Part shown: piece by piece, positions 40,392 to 47,102 of the stretch
How positions within the stretch are numbered: the stretch's first letter is position 1
How the letters are laid out: the number at the start of each line of letters is the position of its first letter
Origin: a virus
Length of the DNA stretch: 48,739 nucleotides
IMG/VR virus record: IMGVR_UViG_3300009034_000062
Coordinates: 1 to 48,739 of that record
Strand: one strand, 5' to 3'
Position numbers and translations under genes: made by a program
The notes under the pieces: generated by a model
Databases searched by the model: none
What the model was told of the DNA's origin: nothing
The model's input: the letters and a program-made list of their open reading frames with translations, nothing else

Positions 40392-41313
40392 GGGCTCTCC
40401 ATCTCAGTAAAGAAAATACCAAATACAATCGACGATATAAGCTCTTGTAATCCACTTTTTTCAGTTCCTTTTGGTACTCACAATAGCGGTGTAAACGTAT
40501 GCCCAATTTAGAAGAAGCCGTCGTTGCCTTCATAAAACTCGTACTCTTAACACGAAGTCGCAAAATAAGTTCCTGGTATAACCTTTCAAAAAATTTTGAT
40601 GAATCTACTCCTCGAAAACTGTATTTCAACACCTCCTGCTTCCCTCTACTAAAAAGACTCTTAACAAGAAATGTCTCAGGTTCTCTTCTAAGTAAACCAA
40701 GCAGATGTAAATCTGATACCCTGAGCTCTTCCCTACCAAGAGCCTCTAAAATAAAGATTATATTAAATAAAGTATCATGCGTCATAGCTTCTGATGTCAA
40801 ATCGAACAGAACAGATTTATCTGGAATTTTATGAATACCAGAAACTACAAGGCGGGCTGTAACAAAACCACCAAACTTAAGTCCTCGCATCTCCAGGTCT
40901 GGCTTCTTAGAACAATCCACCACAACTCCCTTACTGAACTTTTTGTATATCTCACGAAAAGTAGGCAATATTTCTGAGGACGCATCAACAATAACTGAAC
41001 GCCCTGACAGCCTTGACAGCCCATCTAACAGCTTTTTAGTCGTCTCCTTGCCTACAAGGTCAGGAGCCCATACAATCGTCCTTATACCGAAAGCAGACGC
41101 ATGAAGAATATCTAAAGGATTCTCCTTAATCTCATCAAGATGATACCACACTCTTAAAGTATCTCCCTTACCCTGCTTCTTATTCGTATTTTCAATCCTT
41201 CGATGAAGAACCTTTAAAGCATCCTCTCGGAGACGGGACTCTCCTCCCACCAAAGCGTACACCTTATGCTTTGCGGGTGCTCCGAAGTTATGAAGAAATT
41301 GTAGATACGTCAT
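40354..41313 (-). CDS. Clamp loader delta-like subunit
   Basis: 319 residues. The beginning HKVYALVGGESRLREDALKVLHRRI matches the front of HolA/delta ('yll.G.E.~L...~l~~l'). A Rossmann-like AAA+-like domain follows (TIVWAPDLVGKETTKKL, VIVDAS, GVVVDCSKK), then a helical middle and a collar-like C-terminus (LRLHRYCEYQKELKKVDYKSL). It has no Walker A, as expected for delta. Together with delta-prime (4-base overlap) and dnaX it would form a phage clamp loader. The identification is by pattern and context. Confidence 0.6.
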   Translation of the reverse strand: MTYLQFLHNFGAPAKHKVYALVGGESRLREDALKVLHRRIENTNKKQGKGDTLRVWYHLDEIKENPLDILHASAFGIRTIVWAPDLVGKETTKKLLDGLSRLSGRSVIVDASSEILPTFREIYKKFSKGVVVDCSKKPDLEMRGLKFGGFVTARLVVSGIHKIPDKSVLFDLTSEAMTHDTLFNIIFILEALGREELRVSDLHLLGLLRREPETFLVKSLFSRGKQEVLKYSFRGVDSSKFFERLYQELILRLRVKSTSFMKATTASSKLGIRLHRYCEYQKELKKVDYKSLYRRLYLVFSLLRWRAHAGSMYLALLYW

Positions 41314-42089
41314 CCGAGCACCTGAGCCATCTTATAACTAATAAGAAAAGGAAAGAGATACTTCTCCATAACAATATCCGTACCCAAAAAAGTATTTAGG
41401 TGTTTTTCAAATTTTCCAGTTCGAAGAAATTTGCAAACTTCCAACTCCTTAGCTGTGAAAATAACATTCTGCTCTTTCGCCTTAAGCCATTCATAAAACA
41501 AATAGACGAAACAATTCCCCTCCGCCTTCTCCTTTTCTTTCTCTTCCTCTTTAGGCTCCCCCATCTCAACAAACTGATTAAAAAGAATATGAAAATTCTC
41601 CCTTGAGCTGTGCTCCAGATTATACATAAAAGCAATAAACCGCTCTCTGGAACTTAACATATCCCAAATGAACAGGGGAGGATAAATATGCAGATAACTG
41701 AACTCTTCTTTGAACTGCTCCGCATTATGGGCTTCCAGGAAGTCCTTCACTGATTCGCTCTCTACATTGAGTCGCCTACCTAAAATGACACAACGACTCC
41801 GAATAGAAAGAGGATAGGCAGATAACACTCTGTATCCATAGAACCAGATTTGCCCTTGAAGATATTTGTATTCAAGGACACTTAAGAAGACCCCAAAATT
41901 ATCATAGTATAGGTTCTCGGTATCCACCAACAAGACCTCATCTTTATTAGAAGTCCTCTTAAACACATCCACAGAATTTCGAATGGTATCTCTTGAAGTA
42001 ACATCACAATCGTAGAACTTGGAACCCCCCGCAAAAAACTCTCTTCGAGTCCCCAACCAGATTTGATGTAGATTAAGCTCCTCACCCAT
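41310..42089 (-). CDS. Clamp loader delta-prime-like protein
   Basis: 259 residues. The order of strands and the motif around SIRSRCVILG (residues ~97-106) recall the 'SRC' arginine-finger motif of DnaX and HolB. DEVLLVDTENLY resembles the Walker B strand of an inactive AAA+ domain. There is no Walker A and the front is short, so it would be a truncated delta-prime. It overlaps the delta-like gene by 4 bases and directly follows the sigma-like gene. Less certain than delta. Confidence 0.5.
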   Translation of the reverse strand: MGEELNLHQIWLGTRREFFAGGSKFYDCDVTSRDTIRNSVDVFKRTSNKDEVLLVDTENLYYDNFGVFLSVLEYKYLQGQIWFYGYRVLSAYPLSIRSRCVILGRRLNVESESVKDFLEAHNAEQFKEEFSYLHIYPPLFIWDMLSSRERFIAFMYNLEHSSRENFHILFNQFVEMGEPKEEEKEKEKAEGNCFVYLFYEWLKAKEQNVIFTAKELEVCKFLRTGKFEKHLNTFLGTDIVMEKYLFPFLISYKMAQVLG

Positions 42090-42638
42090 CTAGAAACCGT
42101 CCTCCAACTTTCTCCGCAACAACTGACGCATTCTGGACAAAGCAAACTTTAACTGGTGGTCTTTACATTGAAGGCGGGGTACAATATATTTATACCGCAC
42201 CCCACCCTCTTCTAAAAAAGAGAGAAAACACAAACGAAAAAGCCTTCCAAGATTTATAGTATCATAAACACAGTAATTACTCAAGAATTTCTGAAAATAA
42301 CTAAGCCGTTCCTGAACCTCAACCCACTCAGAAAAGTCATCTTTATACGCTACGTTCATCAAATCCTCCTCATTTTGAAATGAAACTTTATTAAGTCGGT
42401 ATCTATCCCGAACCCAAAGCCCAAACAACTTCTTCCGTACATAAGAAGAAAAGAAAGGCATTAATGTGCCCCTTGCCTTATCATAAGTTCTCTTAAAACT
42501 CTCACTGAAGAATAAAAAATCCACTGTGATGTCGTGGGCTATCACTTTGTAATAATCAAAAGAAAAGTATCCAGTTCCAAGAACAATCTCATATGCCCTC
42601 TCATTAAGGACGGGGTACAATCCTTCAATATCAGACAT
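42090..42638 (-). CDS. Sigma-70-like factor (region 2 and 4 pattern)
   Basis: 182 residues. RTYDKARGTLMPFFSSYVRKKLFGLWVRDRYR (residues ~50-80) follows the sigma region 2.1-2.3 pattern ('fDp.rg..F.tya...ir..~~r'). The end, with an EEGGVRYKYIVPRLQ-like core and FALSRMRQLLRRKL, resembles the region 4 helix-turn-helix ('eGlsy.eIa..l...~.rar..lr'). It could direct host RNA polymerase to phage late genes. It ends exactly one base before the delta-prime-like gene. Sequence similarity is weak; a coincidental helical pattern is possible. Confidence 0.5.
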   Translation of the reverse strand: MSDIEGLYPVLNERAYEIVLGTGYFSFDYYKVIAHDITVDFLFFSESFKRTYDKARGTLMPFFSSYVRKKLFGLWVRDRYRLNKVSFQNEEDLMNVAYKDDFSEWVEVQERLSYFQKFLSNYCVYDTINLGRLFRLCFLSFLEEGGVRYKYIVPRLQCKDHQLKFALSRMRQLLRRKLEDGF

Positions 42639-42657
42639 CTAACACTCCTATTAAAAA

Positions 42658-43170
42658 TCAAACTACACTATAATCAAAGACTATAAGCCTCGAATTTTTA
42701 ACCCCACAAAACTTCTTCGCCCAACAGAACTGGACAACCACTGGCTCTTTCACTTTTTCAAGAATCGCAGTTAGTATCCGAACAATACAACGCATCTTCA
42801 CACTCTCTACTAGCTCGACTGTACTGAATCGCACAGGTTGTTTCTTCGAAATACTATACTCGCCCGTCCCATCTAAATCAAATCTCACCCATCCTTTAAA
42901 CTCATAAGACACATCTTCCATTACAATTACTTTATATTTATGCTCAAGGACAACAGATTCAACAAAAATCGAACCCAACGGGAGGTTGGGACGGTGTAAA
43001 GAAGAACTTCCATCCTTCTGAGCAGCAAGGATAGTCAGTGTCTTTGGTCTCTGAAAGTGCTCAATTAATAACTGGAACGTCCCATTCTTCCAACTCGAAT
43101 TAGGGTTCACCACAAAAAGCGGGACATTAAAGCCCCACTCAACGAGCTGAAGGAACCTATCAACCTGCAT
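42658..43170 (-). CDS. Unknown protein upstream of the sigma-like gene
   Basis: 170 residues from ATG 43170 with GGAGGAAG directly upstream; longer frames lack a site. Alpha/beta layout (FNVPLFVVNPNSSWKNG, LTILAAQKDGSSSL, VIVMEDVSYEFKGWVRFDL). No membrane segment or motif that I recognise. Overlaps the zinc-ribbon gene by 11 bases. It may be structural or a DNA-associated protein; this is open. Confidence 0.65.
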   Translation of the reverse strand: MQVDRFLQLVEWGFNVPLFVVNPNSSWKNGTFQLLIEHFQRPKTLTILAAQKDGSSSLHRPNLPLGSIFVESVVLEHKYKVIVMEDVSYEFKGWVRFDLDGTGEYSISKKQPVRFSTVELVESVKMRCIVRILTAILEKVKEPVVVQFCWAKKFCGVKNSRLIVFDYSVV

Positions 43171-43411
43171 CTTCCTCCTTAATCTCCACAGGCTTGCCTT
43201 GCACATGAGCACAATGGGGGCAAGCCTCCATAGGCTGACTCTGTATAACAGAAATCGCTCCAAAGGAAGCTCCCTCTTCACCAGGAGGAGGCTCAGATGC
43301 TTCCGTGTGACCTAGTTCATAAATAACGATAAATCTCTTCTTGCACTTCTCACACTCACTTCGGACTAGAGTAATTTCCCCCCAAACTTTCTTGATTTTT
43401 TGAAACCGCAT
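43160..43411 (-). CDS. Zinc-ribbon protein
   Basis: 83 residues. SECEKCKKRFIVIYELG near the start and EACPHCAHVQG near the end, separated by a Gly/Pro/Glu-rich loop, form a split zinc ribbon. GGAGAGAG precedes the ATG, which follows the tRNA-like element. Function unknown. Confidence 0.65.
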   Translation of the reverse strand: MRFQKIKKVWGEITLVRSECEKCKKRFIVIYELGHTEASEPPPGEEGASFGAISVIQSQPMEACPHCAHVQGKPVEIKEEDAG

Positions 43412-43434
43412 ATCTCTCTCCTTAGAAAGGAAAA

Positions 43435-43497
43435 GCTGGGGTGGGGTTTACACCCACAGTACTTAAAGTACGACTAGGAGCGTCCTCCTACCCAGCA
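43435..43497 (-). ncRNA. tRNA-like cloverleaf, degenerate
   Basis: 63 bases on the minus strand fold into four stems: outer GCTGGG/CCCAGC (6 bp), a second hairpin TAGGAG/CTCCTA around GACG, a third GTACT/AGTAC around TTA, and a fourth GTGGG/CCCAC around TGTAAAC. The order is that of acceptor, D, anticodon and T arms, but the D loop is only four bases and the T loop lacks TTC. If the third loop is read as a 7-base anticodon loop, the anticodon would be UUA. The base before the outer stem gives the same U-U mismatch as in the real tRNA next door. It may be a decayed or truncated tRNA. Confidence 0.5.
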
Positions 43498-43524
43498 TAC
43501 CTTAGTTAAACGCAATCCTTATTC

Positions 43525-43599
43525 TGGTAGCGGGGGTGGGATTCGAACCCACATGGAGCTGTGTATGAGACAGCCGAGTTACCGTTACTCTACCCCGCA
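43525..43599 (-). tRNA. tRNA with anticodon CAU (Met type)
   Basis: Acceptor stem GCGGGG/CCCCGC, D arm GAG/CTC, anticodon arm GCTGT/ACAGC with loop CTCATAC (CAU), variable loop TCCAT, T arm GTGGG/CCCAC with loop TTCGAAT, and an encoded ACCA end. The outermost pair is U1-U72, a mismatch as in bacterial initiators (which use C-A), but the anticodon stem lacks the three G-C pairs of initiators. It could be elongator Met, initiator-like or Ile2 (with C34 modified). Phage tRNAs usually suit codon usage. Confidence 0.9.
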
Positions 43600-43620
43600 C
43601 CACCAACAAAACATCGCCTT

Positions 43621-43809
43621 CTATCTCGTCATATCCTTCTGATAACGAGCGATGGCATTCAGAACCATTGGAGAGAAGTCCTTGTATACTTTCTGGTGTT
43701 TCGCTAACCTGCGGAGATGACTCCGTTGGTGTTTTTTCAACAACGTGTACATCTTGCATTTCTGAGCATCTCTCCCATATTTAGTCCTCTTATGACCATT
43801 GTGTGCCAT
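43621..43809 (-). CDS. Small basic protein before the tRNA
   Basis: 62 residues, rich in Lys, Arg, His and Gln (AHNGHKRTKYGRDAQKCK, HQRSHLRRLAKHQKVY). Likely DNA- or RNA-binding. GGAGGTCATC precedes the ATG. Just upstream a second GGAGGTGTC ATG ATG GCT TAC TAA forms a four-codon reading frame, so the start region looks duplicated. The 85-residue frame over the tRNA is a shadow. Confidence 0.65.
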   Translation of the reverse strand: MAHNGHKRTKYGRDAQKCKMYTLLKKHQRSHLRRLAKHQKVYKDFSPMVLNAIARYQKDMTR

Positions 43810-43863
43810 GATGACCTCCGTTAGTAAGCCATCATGACACCTCCTACAGATATTAACATATCA

Positions 43864-44091
43864 TTATCCTTTATTTTTAAAATCAAACTTAAGCTGAAAA
43901 ACCTGCCCGCCTGCCTCAGCAACATGTATACGAATTCCCGTATTCTTTACACTCACATACGCTTCTATCGCTCCAAAGTCCTTTTCTATCTTATCTTCCA
44001 ATTTATGCCTCTGGTCGTGCAAAGCAACAAATGTGTCATACAACATTTGTGCATATGGTTCAAGCTTTTTTTGCCATTCCCTTCTAGTCAT
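43864..44091 (-). CDS. Small protein, unknown
   Basis: 75 residues from ATG 44091 (GGAG upstream; a GTG immediately before is also in frame). Helical first half (TRREWQKKLEPYAQMLYDTF) and beta second half (AYVSVKNTGIRIHVAEAGG). Overlaps the next gene by 8 bases. Unknown role. Confidence 0.6.
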   Translation of the reverse strand: MTRREWQKKLEPYAQMLYDTFVALHDQRHKLEDKIEKDFGAIEAYVSVKNTGIRIHVAEAGGQVFQLKFDFKNKG

Positions 44092-44266
44092 CACTTTTCT
44101 CCTTCATACGCTCACACTTCTCGATAGTAACAGTCACATCATTAAAAAACGACCTCATAGCTGATTGAAGGCGATTCTTAAAGATTCTTGGGGCTTCCTT
44201 GTCAGGAGTACTATTATACAAAAGCCCTTCGCACACAAACGAAGCAGTAACTCTGTATCTACCCAC
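44084..44266 (-). CDS. Small protein, unknown
   Basis: 60 residues from a GTG at 44266, with a weak site. Begins GRYRVTASFVCEGLLYN and ends in a charged helix (VTIEKCERMKEKSDD). Overlaps both neighbours. Unknown role. Confidence 0.5.
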   Translation of the reverse strand: MGRYRVTASFVCEGLLYNSTPDKEAPRIFKNRLQSAMRSFFNDVTVTIEKCERMKEKSDD

Positions 44267-44537
44267 GATTCACTTCTTCCAACTTCTCCCGCAGTGAGTT
44301 GTACATATGGTGGTGGAACGCCTGCGATGCCAAGTACAACGCCTTCACTCCCTTCGCAAATTCAAGCGATGGAACTTCTCCAACAGGAACACGAATTTTG
44401 GTCTCAAATCCGTTCTTGCCAGTCTTTTTAATCTCAAACTCAATCGCTATCGGTTCTGCATCCAAATCAATATCGGCAGCGTCCTCCACCTGTGGGTACA
44501 TCCATCTAGTCTTAACCTGAATATCATCAGCACCCAT
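44259..44537 (-). CDS. Small protein, unknown
   Basis: 92 residues. Acidic front (QVEDAADIDLDAEPIAIEFE), then VRVPVGEVPSLEFAKGVKA-like beta-helix and a charged helix. GGAGACG lies upstream at long spacing. It follows the small membrane protein gene directly. Unknown role. Confidence 0.6.
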   Translation of the reverse strand: MGADDIQVKTRWMYPQVEDAADIDLDAEPIAIEFEIKKTGKNGFETKIRVPVGEVPSLEFAKGVKALYLASQAFHHHMYNSLREKLEEVNRG

Positions 44538-44539
44538 TT

Positions 44540-44704
44540 CTAATCGTCTCCGTTCCCTTTGTCATCATCAGGCTCGTCTTCTCCACCGCCTCCTCCGCCA
44601 GGTGTACCTGGTGAGGGGATAGATTTCTTATCCGCTTTTCTAAAGAAAAGGAACAGAAATCCCGCACCAAAAAGCAGTAAAAGAAATACGTCAAATCCAG
44701 ACAT
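44540..44704 (-). CDS. 54-residue single-pass membrane protein with Gly/acidic tail
   Basis: Short gene from ATG 44704 (GGAGGCTTAA upstream) to TAG 44540. One hydrophobic segment, SGFDVFLLLLFGAGFLFLFF, then a basic step (RKADKK), a Pro/Gly stretch and an acidic end (EDEPDDDKGNGDD). Likely an inner-membrane miniprotein; function unknown. Confidence 0.65.
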   Translation of the reverse strand: MSGFDVFLLLLFGAGFLFLFFRKADKKSIPSPGTPGGGGGGEDEPDDDKGNGDD

Positions 44705-44716
44705 TTAAGCCTCCTT

Positions 44717-45208
44717 CTATTTATGCTTATAAGTTTTCTTCGCTCCTACCACCTTCTTGAACTCTCTGCTATCAGGAATATCTCTTTCTCCATCTTCTTT
44801 AAATTTTATAATAGGAAACCATGAGAGTATCTCATACTTATCAACAGGGAGCCCGTCCCCTTTTACTTCGGGATTTGAGTCAAAAATCCGCTCGCCATCC
44901 CAATACAGAACATGAGTATTCGCTTTGAACCTCTGGGATTTAACGACAACATAAGCAGGGTAATCGTGAAGACGGAAATGTATTTTCAGCCCAGTGTCTC
45001 TGGACATAAACGAACTTGCTTCCTTATGACTGTATCCAACTCCGACGGCATAGCCCTTACTCAGAAGATATTTGTAAAAATCCAAATCGCTGTGTGGAGG
45101 AAGCTTATGAGCAAAAAAGTCTTTGAACTCAGCCACAGTTGTCCCAGTCGCCATAGCTGCCACACATGCGACACATGACACTTTATCCGTTTGTTTGATT
45201 GCTTTCAT
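44717..45208 (-). CDS. Peptidase C39-like cysteine protease candidate
   Basis: 163 residues. The front KVSCVACVAAMATGTTVAEF places Cys12 or Cys15 as nucleophile, as in C39 peptidases ('~~~C~~a~~am~~'). NTHVLYWDGERIFDSNP gives a His near residue 98 and an Asp/Asn after it, the order expected of the family. It lacks a transporter domain. It could cleave phage or host proteins, or be an inactive homologue. AAAGGAG precedes the ATG. Confidence 0.6.
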   Translation of the reverse strand: MKAIKQTDKVSCVACVAAMATGTTVAEFKDFFAHKLPPHSDLDFYKYLLSKGYAVGVGYSHKEASSFMSRDTGLKIHFRLHDYPAYVVVKSQRFKANTHVLYWDGERIFDSNPEVKGDGLPVDKYEILSWFPIIKFKEDGERDIPDSREFKKVVGAKKTYKHK

Positions 45209-45365
45209 CGTTCTCCTTTTCCTCGATTACAGTGACCTCTCCCGAAAAAGTAATAACACCGTTCTCAATTTTTTCTATCTCAAAGTGCTCACACATCCAC
45301 ATTAGCTCACCAAATGTTAATGGTTTCTCCACATCTATCTCTAGAGGAGGTTCTTCCTTACCCAT
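45183..45365 (-). CDS. Small acidic protein
   Basis: 60 residues from ATG 45365, with GAGGCAGGAC upstream inside the methyltransferase end. Begins MGKEEPPLEIDVEKPLTFGE and ends in an acidic tail. It overlaps both neighbours (8 and 26 bases). Unknown role. Confidence 0.6.
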   Translation of the reverse strand: MGKEEPPLEIDVEKPLTFGELMWMCEHFEIEKIENGVITFSGEVTVIEEKENDESNQTNG

Positions 45366-46164
45366 GTCCTGCCTCAATTACTTCCAGCAACCTCATCCCG
45401 ATTGCTGTAATGACTGGGATGCTCACCGCATTGCCCATCAGCCTCATCCTCACGCTGTCCAACCTGTCGGAAAACCTTGAAGTCGTTCTGCCGACTCTGG
45501 TAGCATCTTTTTTAATGTGCCATCCCTGCTTAGAATGTCGGGGACGTGCCCACCCCCTTTTGGTGTCCTCAACGTCGGTGAATAGGCTGTGAAAATACGA
45601 AGCTGTTTTTCGCTGAATCCTTTGTACTTGTTGTGGATTAAAGCGACAGTCTCTCCGAACACAGAAGATAAACACACGCTTTCGATTCTGCGGTAAACCA
45701 AACGCAAGAGTGTTGAGCACGGCATATTCCCACTCATATCCCAGCTTCTCGATTTCGATAAGAGCAAAGGCTTTGAACCTAAGAAATCCCTCAACATTTT
45801 CGAGTAGCATGTATTTTGGCTGTTTCGCCTCTGCAATTCTGAACAGTTCAAGAAGTAACCTGCCCTCCTTGCCTTTGTACCCTTTGCCCGTCCCCTGACG
45901 GGAAAAATCTGGACAAGGGAATCCCGCAGTGAGGAGGTCATGGTCTGGGATGTCGTCTGGGTGAATCTCATGTATATCCCGCTCAACTAGCTCTCCATCT
46001 CCGAAGTTCTTTCTGTACACGTCACACGCATCTCGGTCATTATCATTCGCCCAGATACACCTGAACTCTTCGCCAGCCCGCTCCAGCCCAAGCCTGAATC
46101 CACCAACTCCGCAGAACATCTCAATGAATGTGATTTCATTTCTTTTTCTTAAGTAAGTACTCAA
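45358..46164 (-). CDS. DNA (cytosine-5) methyltransferase
   Basis: 268 residues from a TTG at 46164 (GAGGGAT upstream); the next ATG would cut into motif I. Motif I FCGVGG (17-22), motif IV PCPDFS with Cys84 (usual PCQ..S), ENVE (122-125), QNRKRVF (motif VIII), and GNAVS near the end (motif X) are all present. It methylates C5 of cytosine in a short target. It is shorter than M.HhaI (327), so the target recognition domain is small. No restriction enzyme gene is near, so it is probably an orphan that protects phage DNA or regulates it. Confidence 0.88.
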   Translation of the reverse strand: MSTYLRKRNEITFIEMFCGVGGFRLGLERAGEEFRCIWANDNDRDACDVYRKNFGDGELVERDIHEIHPDDIPDHDLLTAGFPCPDFSRQGTGKGYKGKEGRLLLELFRIAEAKQPKYMLLENVEGFLRFKAFALIEIEKLGYEWEYAVLNTLAFGLPQNRKRVFIFCVRRDCRFNPQQVQRIQRKTASYFHSLFTDVEDTKRGWARPRHSKQGWHIKKDATRVGRTTSRFSDRLDSVRMRLMGNAVSIPVITAIGMRLLEVIEAGHG

Positions 46165-46306
46165 GTGTATCCCTCAAAAGATGAACGCTCAAGCTTATGA
46201 GCGTCTCTATCGCTTTTATATCATCTATCTCACCCTCATCCCAATGCTCGAACATATCGTTAACATCGAAATGAAAATCCGATATAATCGTCTTAAGTGG
46301 CTTCAT
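46136..46306 (-). CDS. Small acidic helical protein
   Basis: 56 residues from ATG 46306 with GGAGAACG upstream. Acidic front (FHFDVNDMFEHWDEGEIDDI) and helical end with KKKK. It overlaps the methyltransferase start by 29 bases. Unknown role. Confidence 0.55.
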   Translation of the reverse strand: MKPLKTIISDFHFDVNDMFEHWDEGEIDDIKAIETLISLSVHLLRDTLEYLLKKKK

Positions 46307-46472
46307 CGTTCTCCGCATCTTCGAGCTTTGACTCTTCTTCTTTTACGAGCCACTCGACCCAACACTCACGCCCGCAGAAATGAGCCTCTTCATAACACTT
46401 AAACTCAACAGCCAACTCGACAAGGCAGTTCTCACATACATCAACGTCTCCTCCGCATACATTACAGCTCAT
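46293..46472 (-). CDS. Zinc-binding small protein
   Basis: 59 residues from ATG 46472. Cys at CNVCGGDVDVCENC and FCGREC suggest zinc sites. It overlaps the previous gene end by 11 bases, with AAGAG as the site. Unknown role. Confidence 0.55.
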   Translation of the reverse strand: MSCNVCGGDVDVCENCLVELAVEFKCYEEAHFCGRECWVEWLVKEEESKLEDAENDEAT

Positions 46473-46890
46473 TTCTCTTGACCCACTTCTTATAAGAGCC
46501 CCATCCTGCCACGATTGCGGACGCAACCATAGCAACACAAGCGAAAGTCAGGAATATCTTGCCTCCTCTGCTCCAATCCTCAAATATCCCATATTTCTCC
46601 GACCATGCGAGATAGGTTGGGAAGGCTCCGAGTGCGATATACGCTAGGAAGAACGAGAACGCAAGCATCTTCATCCAGAACTTCCGCCTCTGCCATCGCC
46701 ATTTCTTCAGAAGTGCAGCTAACTTCAGGAGGTGTTCTGGTGGGGATTCTTTTTCCAGTGCCTGCTGGGAGCAGGCTGGGGATTCTTCTTTTTCCGCAAT
46801 TGAGCCTTTTAGCTCTTCGATGAGCTCTCGGTTGGGCTTGTAGTAGGTCTTTTTGGGTTCTTTTTCCGTTGTGGTGTCGTGCTTTCTCAT
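46462..46890 (-). CDS. Two-segment membrane protein, first gene of the long operon
   Basis: 142 residues. Charged N-terminal half, then hydrophobic segments at ~72-92 (FWMKMLAFSFFLAYIALGAF) and ~112-130 (IFLTFACVAMVASAIVAGWG), with a short positively charged loop end (KKWVKRNEL). It could be a membrane factor acting on host envelope (for example superinfection exclusion or holin-like). It is the first gene downstream of the tandem promoters. ATTTCAA before the ATG is a weak site. Confidence 0.6.
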   Translation of the reverse strand: MRKHDTTTEKEPKKTYYKPNRELIEELKGSIAEKEESPACSQQALEKESPPEHLLKLAALLKKWRWQRRKFWMKMLAFSFFLAYIALGAFPTYLAWSEKYGIFEDWSRGGKIFLTFACVAMVASAIVAGWGSYKKWVKRNEL

Positions 46891-46951
46891 TTGAAATTTT
46901 GCGTTTTCCGTTTTTTAAAGACTCCTCAGTGTGAAAAATCTCATTACACAG

Positions 46952-46980
46952 ACTATACCTTACTCCAGGGAAAATTGCAA
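46952..46980 (-). promoter_or_regulatory. Sigma70-like promoter P2 of the long operon
   Basis: Minus strand: TTGCAA (46975-46980), 17-base spacer, TATAGT (46952-46957). About 60 bases before the 46890 start, so the leader is short. Confidence 0.65.
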
Positions 46981-47003
46981 GTGATTTCTTAAAGTTTTTT
47001 GAG

Positions 47004-47039
47004 GGGAGGAGCAACAGTCTGGCAACCGACGCTCCTCCC
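47004..47039 (-). promoter_or_regulatory. Perfect 9-bp stem-loop between P1 and P2
   Basis: GGGAGGAGC and GCTCCTCCC flank an 18-base loop. Transcripts from P1 would contain it. No T tract follows on the minus strand, so it is not a standard terminator. One arm includes GGAGGAG, a ribosome-binding-like word, so it could be a leader control element or a mRNA-stabilising hairpin. Confidence 0.6.
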
Positions 47040-47073
47040 AAACTAAGGAGTTAATCTATGGATAAGCACTTAT

Positions 47074-47102
47074 AATATACCCTGGCATCCCTCGGTTGTC
47101 AA
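47074..47102 (-). promoter_or_regulatory. Sigma70-like promoter P1 of the long operon
   Basis: Minus strand: TTGACA (47097-47102), 17-base spacer, TATATT (47074-47079), a near-consensus early-type promoter. It overlaps the stop codon of the small frame at 47099-47248. Confidence 0.8.

Noticed and set aside
43435-43497. Ochre suppressor tRNA implying reassigned UAA
   Set aside because: The fold is degenerate, and genes across the window use TAA as an ordinary stop, so there is no sign of recoding.
43502-43759. Minus-strand frame across the tRNA
   Set aside because: It overlaps the tRNA with an invariant TTCGAAT loop and the basic protein 43621-43809, which has its own GGAGG site.
45450-45986. 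Minus-strand frame of 178 codons over the methyltransferase
   Set aside because: Out-of-phase shadow; methyltransferase motifs I, IV, VIII and X are in the other frame.
47004-47039. Rho-independent terminator at the 9-bp stem
   Set aside because: The strand that would be transcribed is followed by CTC and a run of A, not T.
46580-47041. Minus-strand frame overlapping the membrane protein and both leader elements
   Set aside because: It runs out of phase with the two-segment membrane protein, which has better composition, and its front covers the P2 promoter and the stem-loop.
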